The translations under genes and the position numbers were made by a program. Below, piece by piece: positions 8,944 through 19,045 of a stretch of 64,000 bases of DNA; position 1 is the first letter of the stretch, and each line of letters begins with the position of its first letter. The stretch is taken from contig NZ_CP161805.1 of the NCBI RefSeq assembly GCF_040801785.1, positions 1,240,001 to 1,304,000 on the forward strand, written 5' to 3'. A model generated the notes under the pieces. The model had not been told where the DNA came from and made no database searches. It saw only the letters and a program-made list of their open reading frames with translations. Source of the DNA: Sulfitobacter sp. LCG007. GTDB lineage: Bacteria > Pseudomonadota > Alphaproteobacteria > Rhodobacterales > Rhodobacteraceae.

Positions 8944-9573
8944 TCAATCCTTGAAGTTCCGGCTTCCCTTGATCTGGTCCCAGGCCCAGACGACCTGCTG
9001 GAGCTGTTCTTCCTGGCTGCGGTCTCCGCCGTTCATGTCGGGGTGGAGGATCTTGATCAGGCCCTTGTAGGCGCGGCGGGCGTCGGCCTTGCTCCAGCTG
9101 TCGCGGCCCTCGAGGATCTCGAGCGCGCGGCGTTCGGTGGGGGGCAGGCGGCGCGAGCCGCCCTCGGGCGAGCGGCCCTTGTTCTGGGTGCCGTTGGCGC
9201 CGAGCACCTGATGGGGGTCCTCGATGCCGAGCCGGGCCCAGGCGCGCTGTTCCGGGTCGCCTATGGGCTTGGTGGCGCGTTCCCAGACCTTGTCCTTGGA
9301 AAGCTGGGCATTCATCTCGGCCTCGGTGGTGCCGTCGAAGAAGTTCCATTTCAGGTTGTATTCACGCACATGCTGCTGGCAGAACCAGAAATAGTCGTCC
9401 AGCACGTCGGGGGCCTTGGGGGCGCGGTACTTGCCGGGCTGGTCGCACCCCTCGTGGTCGCAGACCCTGGTCGAGGTCTCCGATGCGCCGGACATGCCGC
9501 GCCGTCCACGCGGATTCTTCTTCTTGGCGGAAGAGACGGACATGTCGAATCCGAAGGGGTCGGGCTTGGGCAT
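8944..9573 (-). CDS. J-domain (DnaJ-like) protein
   Basis: This 209-residue protein has a C-terminal J domain (about 148-205) with the invariant HPD at 177-179, so it should stimulate an Hsp70 (DnaK) ATPase. The N-terminal half has a Cys/His cluster (C38, C43, then C65 and H68) that could bind zinc, in a region starting with the basic stretch SSAKKKNPRGRRG. It lacks the G/F and zinc-finger regions of DnaJ proper, so it is a specialised J-protein. It is divergent from bolA (76 bp gap) and near cobS, an arrangement seen widely in Rhodobacterales. Confidence 0.88.
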   Translation of the reverse strand: MPKPDPFGFDMSVSSAKKKNPRGRRGMSGASETSTRVCDHEGCDQPGKYRAPKAPDVLDDYFWFCQQHVREYNLKWNFFDGTTEAEMNAQLSKDKVWERATKPIGDPEQRAWARLGIEDPHQVLGANGTQNKGRSPEGGSRRLPPTERRALEILEGRDSWSKADARRAYKGLIKILHPDMNGGDRSQEEQLQQVVWAWDQIKGSRNFKD

Positions 9574-9649
9574 CGTTCAGGGACCTTTCGACTCAAGGCC
9601 CGTCAGTTTAGACTGTGGGGCGCAAGATTGAAGAGGGCAGGGAAAAAAA

Positions 9650-9907
9650 GTGGCTCAAACACATGAGATCGAGGACCGGCTTCGGCAAGCCTTCGCTCCC
9701 CGGCGGCTTGCGGTCGTCGACGACAGCGAGAGCCATCGGGGGCATGCGGGATTTCAGGAGGGCGGCGGAAGCCACTTCAACGTGGAAATCCGCTCGGAGG
9801 CGTTCAGGGGGATGAGCCGGATCGGACGGCACCGCGCGATCCATGCGGCGCTGGGTCCGGAACTGATGGGGCGCATCCACGCGCTGGCGCTGGACGTGGA
9901 CGCCTGA
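9650..9907 (+). CDS. bolA: BolA family protein
   Basis: This 85-residue protein shows the BolA fold sequence: an N-terminal helix (IEDRLRQAF), LAVVDDSESHRGHAG, the strand SHFNVEIRSEAF, then GMSRIGRHRAIHAAL. BolA proteins partner monothiol glutaredoxins and take part in iron-sulfur cluster trafficking or regulation. The start is a GTG at 9650 with an AGGGCAGGG ribosome binding site; no in-frame ATG fits the domain. It reads away from the J-domain gene. Confidence 0.88.
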   Translation: MAQTHEIEDRLRQAFAPRRLAVVDDSESHRGHAGFQEGGGSHFNVEIRSEAFRGMSRIGRHRAIHAALGPELMGRIHALALDVDA

Positions 9908-9914
9908 GCGGGCT

Positions 9915-10370
9915 CTATTCGGGCGGCTTGCGGAAGCTGCGGTTCGCCACGAGCTGCTTCAGCGAGTTGGTCACGCCCGAGACGTCGCTGACCTCCTCGA
10001 CGCCGTTGTCGCGCAGCATCCGGGTCGCGCCACCGCTTTTGGCCGCGTCGGTGCCGGTCGACAGATCGCCCTCATCGTCCGGGGTCTCTTCGCCGGTCTC
10101 GAGGGCGGGATCGGCCGCGGCCGGCACCGCGAGGCCGTTGCGGGGCCGGCGGAACACCAGGACGTTGCGCCATTCGGTGGTCGTCGAGGTCAGTCCCGAG
10201 CGTTCGAGCGACGGCAGCGTTTCGGCGCGCTGGTATTCCCAGCCGTCCGCGGCCATCCGGTTCATCAGGTCCTCGAGCGCGAAGGAGAAGCGCGCCTCGG
10301 GGGTCCTGGCGCCCTTGGCCTTGAGGCCCTTCGACGGTGCGGGCACGACGCGGTATTCGAAGGATGACAT
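9915..10370 (-). CDS. DUF4177 domain protein
   Basis: This 151-residue protein has an N-terminal DUF4177 region (about 1-77): FEYRVVPAP, then FALEDLMNRMAADGWEYQRAETLP and WRNVLVFRRP. This small fold has no known biochemical role. The second half is low-complexity and acidic, and it is likely disordered. It converges with bolA, with 7 bp between the stop codons. No signal peptide is seen. Confidence 0.75.
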   Translation of the reverse strand: MSSFEYRVVPAPSKGLKAKGARTPEARFSFALEDLMNRMAADGWEYQRAETLPSLERSGLTSTTTEWRNVLVFRRPRNGLAVPAAADPALETGEETPDDEGDLSTGTDAAKSGGATRMLRDNGVEEVSDVSGVTNSLKQLVANRSFRKPPE

Positions 10371-10532
10371 GGGGGCCCCCGGCTGTTGCTCAGGGCCGCT
10401 CTATAGCAACCGCGAGGGGGGCGAGGGAAGGGGATTGAACGACCGCCGCGCGGGTATGCGTCGGGATGCAGGCGAGGCGATCGTTCGTCGCGGGGTTCGC
10501 GGCAGAAGGCTGGCGAACGTCTTGGCGGGGGC

Positions 10533-11780
10533 TCAGTTCAGGATCATGTCGAGATCGATCGATTCTCCCATCGCCTGGTAGCCCGCGGCGTTCGGATGCA
10601 GATGATCGCCCTTGTCGAACGCCGGCAGGATGGCTCCGGGCGTCGCAGGGTCCTCCACCACCTTGTCGAAGTCCACCACGCCGTCATACGCACCGGAACG
10701 GATGAATGCGTTGACCGCGAGGCGCATCGCCTCCTTTTCTTCGGTCCAGTACCCCTCGAAGGGCGTGCCTGCGAAACTGTCCCTGAAGGGCGTGAGCGTA
10801 GCGCCGTATACCTTCAGACCGTTGGCATGGGCACGCGCGATGAGCTGCTTGTGGCCCGCGATGATCTGGTCGGCCGTGACCGGAGTGTCGTCCGGCGCGA
10901 GTCCGGTTCCGGGCCAGCCGATGTCGTTTATGCCGATCATGACAAGGACCGCCGTGGCGTCGTCCTGGCTGAGGACGTCGCGTTCGAAGCGTGCCAGCGC
11001 GTTGGTGCCCATGCGGTCGCTCAGGACCTTCGCGCCCGAGATGCCCTGGTTCTGGACGGCCACGGAATGTCCGGCCTCGACAAGACGCCGGGCCAGAACG
11101 TCGGGCCAGCGGTCGTTGCCGTCGATGGACGAGCCGTCCCCGTCGGTGATCGAGTCGCCGAACGCGATGACGGCGGTGGTATCCTCGGGCGCATCGACCA
11201 TGATCTCTGTCAGGAAGGCCCGTTGGGTCATGGATATTGCATCGTCCGGAAAGTCGGCGGCGGCCGTCTGGTCGCCCTGCGCGACATAGGCGGTGTTGTG
11301 GCCGTCCCAATGCACCGTCGAGGCCGGGGCGACGCCTTCGAAGAAGAGGCTCACGCTGACCTCGGACAGCGCCGGGATGTCGAGTGTCGCGGCGTCCGAC
11401 AGCACAACAGCGCCGGGCGGAATGGTGATCAACGGCGCGCCGCCGAAGGAAAGCGGAATGGCTGTGCCGTCGTCGATCGCGGCACCGTCGTCGGTCAGCG
11501 CGATGCTTGCGACGCTGATGGTCACGGGGTGGTCGCCGTATTCGTTCGACAGTTCGATCCGGGCGGCGGCGCCTCCGATGCTGACACGGGCCACCTGACG
11601 CAAGGTCTGGTTCCAGAAGTTGCCGGGCATTCCGATCGGCACCGGAAAATCGCTGTCCCATCGCGGCTGCGCAGAGGCCGTCCAGGTTCCGACCCAGTTG
11701 CCGTCCTGTGCGAAGGCGGGCGCGGCTGCGGCAAGCGTGATTGCCGCCGCAAGTGCGAGGCGGCGCAGTTCAAACGTCAT
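10533..11780 (-). CDS. Secreted SGNH/GDSL hydrolase
   Basis: This 415-residue protein has a clear signal peptide (about 1-24, core LALAAAITLAAAAPAFA). After a beta-rich N-terminal part of about 180 residues comes an SGNH hydrolase domain. The nucleophile block is AFGDSITDG, the glycine block NQGISGAKVL, the asparagine block MIGINDIGWPG, and the Asp/His block DHLHPNAAGY. These are the four conserved SGNH blocks, so an extracytoplasmic esterase or lipase acting on acyl or acetyl esters is expected; the substrate is unknown. No partner gene is adjacent. The upstream gap (11781-12024) shows no clear element. Confidence 0.88.
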   Translation of the reverse strand: MTFELRRLALAAAITLAAAAPAFAQDGNWVGTWTASAQPRWDSDFPVPIGMPGNFWNQTLRQVARVSIGGAAARIELSNEYGDHPVTISVASIALTDDGAAIDDGTAIPLSFGGAPLITIPPGAVVLSDAATLDIPALSEVSVSLFFEGVAPASTVHWDGHNTAYVAQGDQTAAADFPDDAISMTQRAFLTEIMVDAPEDTTAVIAFGDSITDGDGSSIDGNDRWPDVLARRLVEAGHSVAVQNQGISGAKVLSDRMGTNALARFERDVLSQDDATAVLVMIGINDIGWPGTGLAPDDTPVTADQIIAGHKQLIARAHANGLKVYGATLTPFRDSFAGTPFEGYWTEEKEAMRLAVNAFIRSGAYDGVVDFDKVVEDPATPGAILPAFDKGDHLHPNAAGYQAMGESIDLDMILN

Positions 11781-12024
11781 GTGGTTTCCTCCCAGGTGGA
11801 CGTGTGGCCGTCACAGCCCGCAACGGCTGGCGGCGATAGCTACTGCCGATCGTCCTTGCTCTTGGCCGTATCGAAGCGCCGGCAGGCCTGTTCGGCCCGC
11901 TCTGCCTTTCTTCCCGGCAAGACAATTATGCGCGTTGCGCGTGTGGGAGCAACGGGAAGTTTCCCGCAACCGCGCGTGCCGCAGCGCCCGCCGCGAGGAC
12001 GGGCCCGTGACCATCGGGCCTGCG

Positions 12025-13536
12025 CTACTGCGCCAGTTTCAGCGCTACCAGTTCGTTCACCGCCTTCGGGTTGGCCTTGCCGCCGGTCGCCTTCATCACC
12101 TGGCCCACGAACCAGCCGGCGAGCTTCGGGTTTGCCTTCGCCTTTTCGACCTGGTCGGGATTGGCCGCGATGATCTGGTCCACCGCCGCCTCGATGGCAC
12201 CGGTGTCGGTGACCTGCTTCATGCCCCTGGCCTCGACGATCTCGGCCGGATCGCCGCCCTCGACATAGATGATCTCGAACAGGTCCTTGGCGATCTTGCC
12301 GGAAATCGCGTCCGAGGCGATCAGGTCGATGATTCCGCCAAGCTGTTCGGGCGAGACCGGGCTGTCCGTGATGTCGTGGTCGTCCTTCTTGAGGCGTCCG
12401 AACAATTCGTTGATGACCCAGTTCGCGGCCATCTTGCCGTCGCGCCCCTTGGCCACCCCCTCGAAATACCCCGCCGAGGCAAGATCGGCGGTCAGCACCG
12501 AGGCGTCGTAATCCGAGAGGCCGAAATCCGCGATGAAACGCGCCTTCTTGGCGTCCGGCAACTCCGGCAGGGTCGATGCGATCTCATCCACCCAGGCCTG
12601 CTCGATCTCGAGCGGCAGCAGGTCGGGGTCGGGGAAGTAGCGGTAATCATGCGCTTCTTCCTTGGAACGCTGGCTGCGCGTCTCGCCCTTGTCGGGATCG
12701 AAGCCACGGGTTTCCTGGTCGACCGTGCCGCCACTTTCCAGAATGGCGATCTGGCGGCGTGCCTCGACGTCGATGGCCTGCTGGATGAAGCGCATCGAGT
12801 TCATGTTCTTGATCTCGCAGCGGGTCCCGAGGTGCGAAAAATCGCCGGTCTCGCGGTATTTCTCGTATTGACCCGGCCGGCAGACCGACACGTTCACGTC
12901 CGCGCGCAGATTGCCGTTCTGCATGTTGCCGTCGCAGGTCCCGAGATAGCGCAGGATCTGGCGCAGCTTGGCGATATAGGCCGCCGCTTCTTCGGGTCCG
13001 CGAATGTCGGGGCGGCTGACGATCTCCATCAGCGCGACCCCGGTGCGGTTGAAGTCGACGAACGACATTGACGGATCCATGTCGTGGATGAGCTTGCCGG
13101 CATCCTGCTCGACATGGATCCTCTCGATCCTGACAAGGCGCGCCGTACCGTCGCCCAGTTCGACCAGAACCTCGCCCTCGCCGACGATCGGATGATAGAG
13201 CTGGCTGATCTGATAACCCTGCGGAGAATCCGGGTAGAAGTAGTTCTTGCGGTCGAATGCAGAGACGAGGTTGATCTGCGCCTTCAGGCCAAGGCCCGTC
13301 TTCACTGCCTGCTCGATGCAGAATTCGTTGATCACGGGCAGCATCCCGGGCATCGCCGCGTCGACGAAGGACACGTTGGCGTTGGGTTCGGAGCCGAACC
13401 TTGTGGACGCTCCGGAAAAGAGCTTCGCCTCCGAGGTGATCTGGGCATGCACCTCCATGCCGATGACGAGTTCCCAGTCGTGCCTGGCCCCGGAAATCAC
13501 CCGCGGTTTCGGCGTGTCGTAGGTCAGGTCGAGCAT
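12025..13536 (-). CDS. gatB: Asp-tRNA(Asn)/Glu-tRNA(Gln) amidotransferase subunit B
   Basis: This is the 503-residue GatB subunit of the GatCAB complex, which phosphorylates and amidates mischarged Glu-tRNA(Gln) and Asp-tRNA(Asn). It starts with [21 protein letters not shown], the family hallmark (given here in part as IGMEVHAQI), followed by [19 protein letters not shown], whose core is [13 protein letters not shown]. The C-terminal GatB/YqeY domain ends in [13 protein letters not shown]. The length is normal. gatA and gatC are not in the window, which is common in this order. Confidence 0.97.
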   Translation of the reverse strand: MLDLTYDTPKPRVISGARHDWELVIGMEVHAQITSEAKLFSGASTRFGSEPNANVSFVDAAMPGMLPVINEFCIEQAVKTGLGLKAQINLVSAFDRKNYFYPDSPQGYQISQLYHPIVGEGEVLVELGDGTARLVRIERIHVEQDAGKLIHDMDPSMSFVDFNRTGVALMEIVSRPDIRGPEEAAAYIAKLRQILRYLGTCDGNMQNGNLRADVNVSVCRPGQYEKYRETGDFSHLGTRCEIKNMNSMRFIQQAIDVEARRQIAILESGGTVDQETRGFDPDKGETRSQRSKEEAHDYRYFPDPDLLPLEIEQAWVDEIASTLPELPDAKKARFIADFGLSDYDASVLTADLASAGYFEGVAKGRDGKMAANWVINELFGRLKKDDHDITDSPVSPEQLGGIIDLIASDAISGKIAKDLFEIIYVEGGDPAEIVEARGMKQVTDTGAIEAAVDQIIAANPDQVEKAKANPKLAGWFVGQVMKATGGKANPKAVNELVALKLAQ

Positions 13537-13678
13537 CTTGCGTCCCCGGTGTCGCTGGCGTCTTCGCGGTCATAGAACAGGGGGCAGGGCCGGGCAAGGG
13601 CATCGCGGGACATCATCCGGGTCCGGCTGTGCCGCTGCCCGCGCCCTTGCGGCGGTTTCGGGTCGATGCCTGTTGTGG

Positions 13679-14926
13679 CTAGCCGCGCAGCGTCTCCGGC
13701 CCGTTCGGCGTAAAGACAACGCGATGACCGGCGGCGAGTTCGCGTCCGAAGCGGCGCGCGATGAAGTTCAGCGCTGTCTCGCGCGCGGCTTCCGGGCTGC
13801 GGCGCAGGGGCGCGCCCGCGTGCGGGCTCCGGTTGCGCGGCTGGCCGGCAAGCCAGAGCGCGGGGTGCAGTTCACGCAGGTGGTCGCGCACGATCCAGTC
13901 CGAACAGGCCACAAGCCGGTCGCGGTTCGCCCTGCCGCGCGGATCGGCGATGCCCTGCTGGTTCTCTACGGCGGCGCAGGCGGCGGCAAGCAGGTTGACT
14001 GTCGCCTGCGAGCGATCGCGGGCAAGGATGTCGCGCATGCCGTCGATGAAGAATTCCGCATCGAGACATGAGAGCACGTCGGGATCGCGGCGCAGGGCAT
14101 CCAGCATGACCCAGGTATAGCCCCCTTCGCCCCAGAATTCCCGGGTGCGCGCGGCGGTCTGCACTGCCACGCCCTCAAGCCGCGCCAGGTCGGCATTTGC
14201 CGACGCCACCAGGCGCCGCCCCAGCGCCCGCATCGGCCCGGGATCCGACGGGTCGAGGTCGATCGCCAAGGCGTAGCCTTGCGACAGGTCGCGCTCGGTA
14301 TCCTTGCCTGCCGCGATCAGCATGCAGTCGGCGGCCGCAAGCAGGGGCGAGCCGCGCTCGGCGGTTTCGAAAGGTTTCATCAGCCGGTCGGCGGCCTGAA
14401 GGTGCAGTCCTGCAAGATGCGCGCGGTCCCTTCCGGGCATGTGGGGCGTGTCCCCGCTGCGCGCGGCTTCCACATGGGCGACGACGAGGACGGCGGCAAG
14501 CAGATGGTCCGTGGCGGCCCGCTCGCAGAGCACGCGGATCAGCACATCGCGCTCGCCCAGTCCATCAAGGACGATGCGGTCGAGTTTCGGCGCAAGGACA
14601 AGCCTCGCCCCGCGTGAGAGCAGCTGCGCGACGGGCTTGCCCGCGGGCGTCTTGACGCGTTCGACATCCGCCGCCGAGAGCTTCTCTGAAAGCCGGTTCC
14701 ATCGCCCCTGCGCGGCGAGCCGCCAGCCCTTCTCGCAATGGTACTTGCGGATATCGGTTTCGGCGGTGAGGTCCGCGCTCGGAATGCTGAGCGCGTTCGA
14801 CGGGCGAGGATGCCGACCGCCGCCGCTGATCCTGCCGATCCAGCCCGCAGCGCGGGCACGAAGGGCTTCGTATGAGCTGAGCGCGAAATTGGCCGGATTG
14901 GAGGGGGGCTGGTAAATCGTTGGCAT
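13679..14926 (-). CDS. Hypothetical protein, no recognised domain
   Basis: This frame encodes 415 residues starting MPTIYQPPSNPANFALSSY. I do not recognise a domain. It looks largely alpha-helical and alanine/leucine/arginine-rich, with repeated helical stretches such as LLAAVLVVAHVEAA and LLAAADCMLIAAG. There is no signal peptide or clear membrane segment. The ATG at 14926 was chosen because residues from here on have protein-like composition, while the upstream extension to 15013 is arginine-rich and poor. Codon use fits the host. It is divergent from the transglycosylase gene at 15176, so the two may share a regulatory gap. Function is unknown. Confidence 0.65.
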   Translation of the reverse strand: MPTIYQPPSNPANFALSSYEALRARAAGWIGRISGGGRHPRPSNALSIPSADLTAETDIRKYHCEKGWRLAAQGRWNRLSEKLSAADVERVKTPAGKPVAQLLSRGARLVLAPKLDRIVLDGLGERDVLIRVLCERAATDHLLAAVLVVAHVEAARSGDTPHMPGRDRAHLAGLHLQAADRLMKPFETAERGSPLLAAADCMLIAAGKDTERDLSQGYALAIDLDPSDPGPMRALGRRLVASANADLARLEGVAVQTAARTREFWGEGGYTWVMLDALRRDPDVLSCLDAEFFIDGMRDILARDRSQATVNLLAAACAAVENQQGIADPRGRANRDRLVACSDWIVRDHLRELHPALWLAGQPRNRSPHAGAPLRRSPEAARETALNFIARRFGRELAAGHRVVFTPNGPETLRG

Positions 14927-15175
14927 ATCAAAAACTCGACGGTGAAACGATGCAGCCGTTTCTCGCAGCATTTTGCGGCGCAAACGTGGCCTGACGCGGC
15001 TGTTGAGGCACAAATTTGATGTCTTCCGGCGGTGGCAGGATGCGTATAGTCCCGATTTCGGTGGAATTTGGTTAGGTTTTCGACCTCGGCGGGAATTTGC
15101 GGCCGCTGCTCTTCCGGCCCTCCCCAGACCGGGCTTCGGGTTGCCAGAGGACCGAATCGTCGCTCATATCGCCGG

Positions 15176-15964
15176 ATGCGTGCCGCCATCCTGATACTGT
15201 TTCTGCTGCCCGTGCCCGCTTCGGCGAACGGCGCGTTGTCCGCAGCGTCATCGCCGGTACTGGCGGAAGCCATCGCGCCGCCGTTTGCGCTGCCCGACCA
15301 TCTCGAACTCCAGCGTCCTCCGGCGCTGAGACCAGACCCGCCGCCTCCGCCGCCCGTCGCCCGCGCCCTGCCGCCGCATTACCCCCGTCCACCGGCGCGG
15401 GACGGCAATCTGCCGCGGACGCGCTGGAGCCATATCGCCGGACACGCGATCTGGAGCCGCGTCGCGCTCTCGGCCCTGAAGTCTCATGGCAAGCCGCTGG
15501 TGGAGACGGTGCCCGCCGATGTCGACCAGTGGTGCCCGGCCTATCCGGAGGCGACGACGCGACAGCGCCGTGCCTTCTGGCTGGGCCTGGTGTCCGCGCT
15601 GGCCAAACACGAGAGCACCTACCGGGCGAGCGCCGTCGGCGGAGCCAATCAGTGGTTCGGCCTGTTGCAGATCGCTCCGGGCACAGCGCGGAGCTACCGG
15701 TGCAACGCGCTGTCGGGTGAAAGCCTGCGCCTGGGCGGGCCGAACCTAAGCTGCGCGGTCAGGATCATGGCGCGCACGGTACCCCGCGACGGGGTCATCG
15801 CGGCGAAGCGGGGCCGCTGGATGGGGGTGGCGGCGGACTGGGCGCCGATGCGGGCTTCCTCCAAGCGGGCCGACATGCAGGCCTGGCTGCGCAAGCAACC
15901 CTATTGCCAGCGCGTCAACGTGATCCGTCCGCGTCTGCGACCGCTGACGATCGCTTCGGAATAG
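15176..15964 (+). CDS. Secreted SLT-type lytic transglycosylase
   Basis: This 262-residue protein has a signal peptide at about 1-18 (MRAAILILFLLPVPASA). A proline-rich linker follows (about 48-80, with PPPPPP), then a lysozyme-like SLT domain. The likely catalytic glutamate is E146 in KHESTYRASAVG; NQWFGLLQIAPGTA follows, as expected for goose-type/SLT folds. Such enzymes cleave peptidoglycan glycan strands to 1,6-anhydromuramic acid products in the periplasm. The ATG at 15176 begins directly at the signal peptide; the upstream frame to 15068 is not protein-like. Confidence 0.82.
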   Translation: MRAAILILFLLPVPASANGALSAASSPVLAEAIAPPFALPDHLELQRPPALRPDPPPPPPVARALPPHYPRPPARDGNLPRTRWSHIAGHAIWSRVALSALKSHGKPLVETVPADVDQWCPAYPEATTRQRRAFWLGLVSALAKHESTYRASAVGGANQWFGLLQIAPGTARSYRCNALSGESLRLGGPNLSCAVRIMARTVPRDGVIAAKRGRWMGVAADWAPMRASSKRADMQAWLRKQPYCQRVNVIRPRLRPLTIASE

Positions 15965-15970
15965 AGCGCC

Positions 15971-16447
15971 TCAGCCGGTAAGCGCGAAATGGTGCCGCTC
16001 GACGGCTATGGCGCGCCGGCGCAACTGAGCCTCCAGCTCGGCGGGTGGCGGCGTCGCTTCGAGGGGCAGGCGGATCCTGCGGCCTTCGCTGTCGAGGACG
16101 GTCATCCTGACGGAGAGGTCGAGCCGGGTGTCGAGGCGCACGCGCGAGATTTCCGCCAGCGCGATCTCGCCCGACAGGCGGCCCGAGACCCAGCTCAGCC
16201 TGTCGCGGTCGATCTCGAGCGCGGCGGTACTGTCGAACAGCCAGTCACGGCAGGCCGGCAGCGTGGCGAGCGCGAGCGCGCCCGTCAGCCATGGCGCGGC
16301 ATCGAAACGTGCCGTCAGCCAGCCGAGAAGCAGCCATACGCAAAGAACGCTTCCGAGCGCCACGACGCTCCTTCCGCGCCGCTCCCACCGCCATGGAACG
16401 GCGACGGGATCCTCTCTTGCCTCGGGCGGGACACGGGCGGTTCGCAC
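15971..16447 (-). CDS. Small membrane protein, conserved hypothetical
   Basis: This 158-residue protein has two likely transmembrane segments: about 27-48 (VVALGSVLCVWLLLGWL) and about 52-70 (LTGALALATLPACRDWLF). A cytoplasmic-type beta-rich domain follows (LEIDRDRLSWVSGRLSGEI, ISRVRLDTRLDL) and resembles a bacterial PH-like fold; that assignment is a guess. The start is GTG at 16447. It lies 27 bp downstream of pepN on the same strand, so it is probably co-transcribed. Function is unknown. Confidence 0.65.
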   Translation of the reverse strand: MRTARVPPEAREDPVAVPWRWERRGRSVVALGSVLCVWLLLGWLTARFDAAPWLTGALALATLPACRDWLFDSTAALEIDRDRLSWVSGRLSGEIALAEISRVRLDTRLDLSVRMTVLDSEGRRIRLPLEATPPPAELEAQLRRRAIAVERHHFALTG

Positions 16448-16474
16448 CGTGCGATCAGCGGCGGGCAGGCCGCA

Positions 16475-19024
16475 TCACGCGCCCCGGATCCGGGTGAGCA
16501 TTTCCGTTGTGTCCCGGCTCAGGTCCGGCGTGGCGAGGATGCGGTCGAGCTGTTCGCGGATCAGCGCCTGACGGTGAGCATCGTATCGCTTCCACGTCTG
16601 GAACGCCGAGCACATGCGCGCCGTTGTCTGCGGATTGACCGGATCGAGCCGGATCAGCCAGTCGGCGAGCAGCGCATAGCCCGACCCGTCGCGATTGTGA
16701 AAGCCCGCGTGATGCATCGCGAGCGCCCCCAGAACGGCGCGAAAGCGATTGGGATTCTTCCAGTTGAAGTCCGGGTGCCGGGTCAGGCGCGCCGCCGTGG
16801 ACGCCACCCGGTCCGGCAGGGCCTCCATGACCTGAAGCGCGAACCATTTGTCCATCACAAGCCGGTCATTGTGCCATTGCGCTTCGAAGCTCTTCAGCGC
16901 CTCTTCGCCGCGTCCGGCCCGCAGCAGGCAGGCAAGCGAGGACAGTTGCTGTGTCATGTTGGTGGCGGCGTTGTACTGGACCTGCGCCGCCGCCCCGTGA
17001 TCGCGCAACGACTTGAACGACAGCGCCGCGCCGCTCAGCGCGCGCTTGCCGGCCTGGATCGCGGTCGGCGCGTAGCTCTCGTGGACCTGATTGCGCCGGA
17101 ATATGTGGGTCAGCAACTCCGACAGGTGGCCGGCCATGGCCTTGCGCATCTCCTCGCGCGCCTTCCAGATCGCGTCGGGGTCCGGGATCTCGCCCATGTC
17201 ATGCAAGGCGGTGGCCAGATCGCCCTGCGACGGCAGGGAAAGCATCAACGCACGGTAGGCCGGATCGAGCGTGTCATCGGAGACCACCGCATGCAGCCCG
17301 TCGAGAAAGCTGCGGTCGGGTTGCGCACCGTCGCGGATCATCGCAAGCAGATTGTCACGGGCCAGCGTCCGACCGGCCTCCCAGCGGTTGAACGGATCGG
17401 TGTCATGCTCGAGCAGGAAAGCGGTTTCGCCTTCCGGTGCCTCGCGCTCGAGGACGACGGGCGCCGAGAAGTCGCGCAGGATCGAGGGCACGGGCCGCGC
17501 GCCGAGCCCCTCGAAGGTGAAGCTTTGCGTGGGCTCGGTCATCTCGAGCACCTGCGTCGGCACGACCTCGTCGCCGTTCCGCCCGAGCAGACCGACGGCG
17601 ATCGGGATCACCTGGGGCTTCGGGTCCGGCGAGGCGGCGGTGGGTGCCAGTCTCTGGGTGAATGTCAGCGTGTAGGTGCCGTCCGCGAAGGACTCCTCGA
17701 CCTTCAGGCGCGGGGTGCCGGCCTGGCTGTACCAGCGCTTGAACTGGGTCAGGTCGCGCCCGGTGGTGTCCTCGAACACCTTGAGCCAGTCCTCGATCGT
17801 GCAGGCCTGGCCGTCGTGCCTTTCGAAATAGAGATCGAGGGCCCTGGAATAGTCGCTTGGGCCGACAATGCGGCGCAGCATGCCGATGACCTCGGCGCCT
17901 TTCTCGTAGACGGTGGCGGTGTAGAAGTTGTTGATCTCCTGAAAGCTCTCGGGCCGCACGGGATGGGCCAGCGGACCCTGATCCTCGGCGAATTGGCGTG
18001 CGCGCAGGTCTATCACGTCGCTGATGCGCTTTACCGGGGCCGAGCGCATGTCGGATGTGAACTGGCTGTCCCGGTAGACCGTCAGGCCCTCCTTCAGGCA
18101 GAGTTGGAACCAGTCGCGGCAGGTGATGCGATTGCCGGTCCAGTTGTGGAAATACTCGTGCGCGATGATCGCCTCGATGCGCTCGAAATTGGCGTCCGTG
18201 GCGGTTTCGGGGCTCGCGAGAACGGCGGATGAATTGAAGATGTTCAGGCCCTTGTTCTCCATCGCGCCCATGTTGAAATCGTCCACGGCCACGATGTTGA
18301 AGACATCCAGATCGTATTCGCGCCCATAGACGCGTTCGTCCCACGCCATCGATGCCTTGAGCGCCTGCATCCCGAAGGCGCATTTGCCGAGATCGGGCTT
18401 GCGGACCCAGAGGTTCAGATCGACATGCCGTCCGGAGCGGGTGGTGAAGCTGTCGCAATGCGCCTTGAGATCGCCCGCGACCAGCGCGAAAAGATAGGCG
18501 GGTTTGGGCCAGGGATCGTGCCAGGTCGCGCTGTGCTCGGCGCTGGCCGTCGGGTTGCCGTTCGACAGCAACACCGGATGCGGTCCGTTGATGGTGACCG
18601 TGAACACGCCCATCACGTCGGGACGGTCCGGATAATAGGTGATCTTGCGGAAGCCCTCTGCCTCGCATTGGGTGCAGTACATGCCGTTCGACATGTAGAG
18701 ACCCTCGAGCGCGGTGTTGTTGACGGGGTCGATCTCGACCTCCGCTTGCCAGAGGAAGGGCGCTTGCGGTACCGGGCAGGTCAGGCCCTCGTCGGTGATC
18801 TCGGGTGCAACCGCTTCGCCGTCGATGTGTGCCGAGATCAGTTTCAGCTGCTCGCCGTGCAGGAAGAAGCGCCCGTCGCCGTCCGCCTTGGGCGCGAAGC
18901 GGATGGCAGACCTCACGCGTGTGGCGCTGGGGGCGAGGTCGAACGTCAGTTCGACACTCTCTACCTCGAACCCGAAAGGGGTGTAATCCTTGAGGTAAAC
19001 GGTTTTCGGGGCGGCATCGCGCAT
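16475..19024 (-). CDS. pepN: Aminopeptidase N (M1 family)
   Basis: This 849-residue M1 zinc metallopeptidase removes N-terminal residues from peptides. GAMENKGLNIFN lies near residue 250, and the zinc site HEYFHNWTGNR near residue 290 supplies HExxH with the downstream glutamate. The C-terminal half matches the E. coli PepN type, ending with a helical DUF3458-like repeat region. The ATG at 19024 gives MRDAAPKTVYLKDYTPFGF, the usual N-terminus; the upstream extension to 19183 overlaps the promoter of the divergent small gene and is rejected. It is probably cytoplasmic. Confidence 0.95.
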   Translation of the reverse strand: MRDAAPKTVYLKDYTPFGFEVESVELTFDLAPSATRVRSAIRFAPKADGDGRFFLHGEQLKLISAHIDGEAVAPEITDEGLTCPVPQAPFLWQAEVEIDPVNNTALEGLYMSNGMYCTQCEAEGFRKITYYPDRPDVMGVFTVTINGPHPVLLSNGNPTASAEHSATWHDPWPKPAYLFALVAGDLKAHCDSFTTRSGRHVDLNLWVRKPDLGKCAFGMQALKASMAWDERVYGREYDLDVFNIVAVDDFNMGAMENKGLNIFNSSAVLASPETATDANFERIEAIIAHEYFHNWTGNRITCRDWFQLCLKEGLTVYRDSQFTSDMRSAPVKRISDVIDLRARQFAEDQGPLAHPVRPESFQEINNFYTATVYEKGAEVIGMLRRIVGPSDYSRALDLYFERHDGQACTIEDWLKVFEDTTGRDLTQFKRWYSQAGTPRLKVEESFADGTYTLTFTQRLAPTAASPDPKPQVIPIAVGLLGRNGDEVVPTQVLEMTEPTQSFTFEGLGARPVPSILRDFSAPVVLEREAPEGETAFLLEHDTDPFNRWEAGRTLARDNLLAMIRDGAQPDRSFLDGLHAVVSDDTLDPAYRALMLSLPSQGDLATALHDMGEIPDPDAIWKAREEMRKAMAGHLSELLTHIFRRNQVHESYAPTAIQAGKRALSGAALSFKSLRDHGAAAQVQYNAATNMTQQLSSLACLLRAGRGEEALKSFEAQWHNDRLVMDKWFALQVMEALPDRVASTAARLTRHPDFNWKNPNRFRAVLGALAMHHAGFHNRDGSGYALLADWLIRLDPVNPQTTARMCSAFQTWKRYDAHRQALIREQLDRILATPDLSRDTTEMLTRIRGA

Positions 19025-19045
19025 CGGGCTCTCCGATCTCGGAAG

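Noticed and set aside
15989-18232. A 747-codon plus-strand frame opposite pepN.
   Set aside because: The minus strand encodes the full set of M1 peptidase motifs. The antisense frame is low in plausible structure and is a codon-bias artefact.
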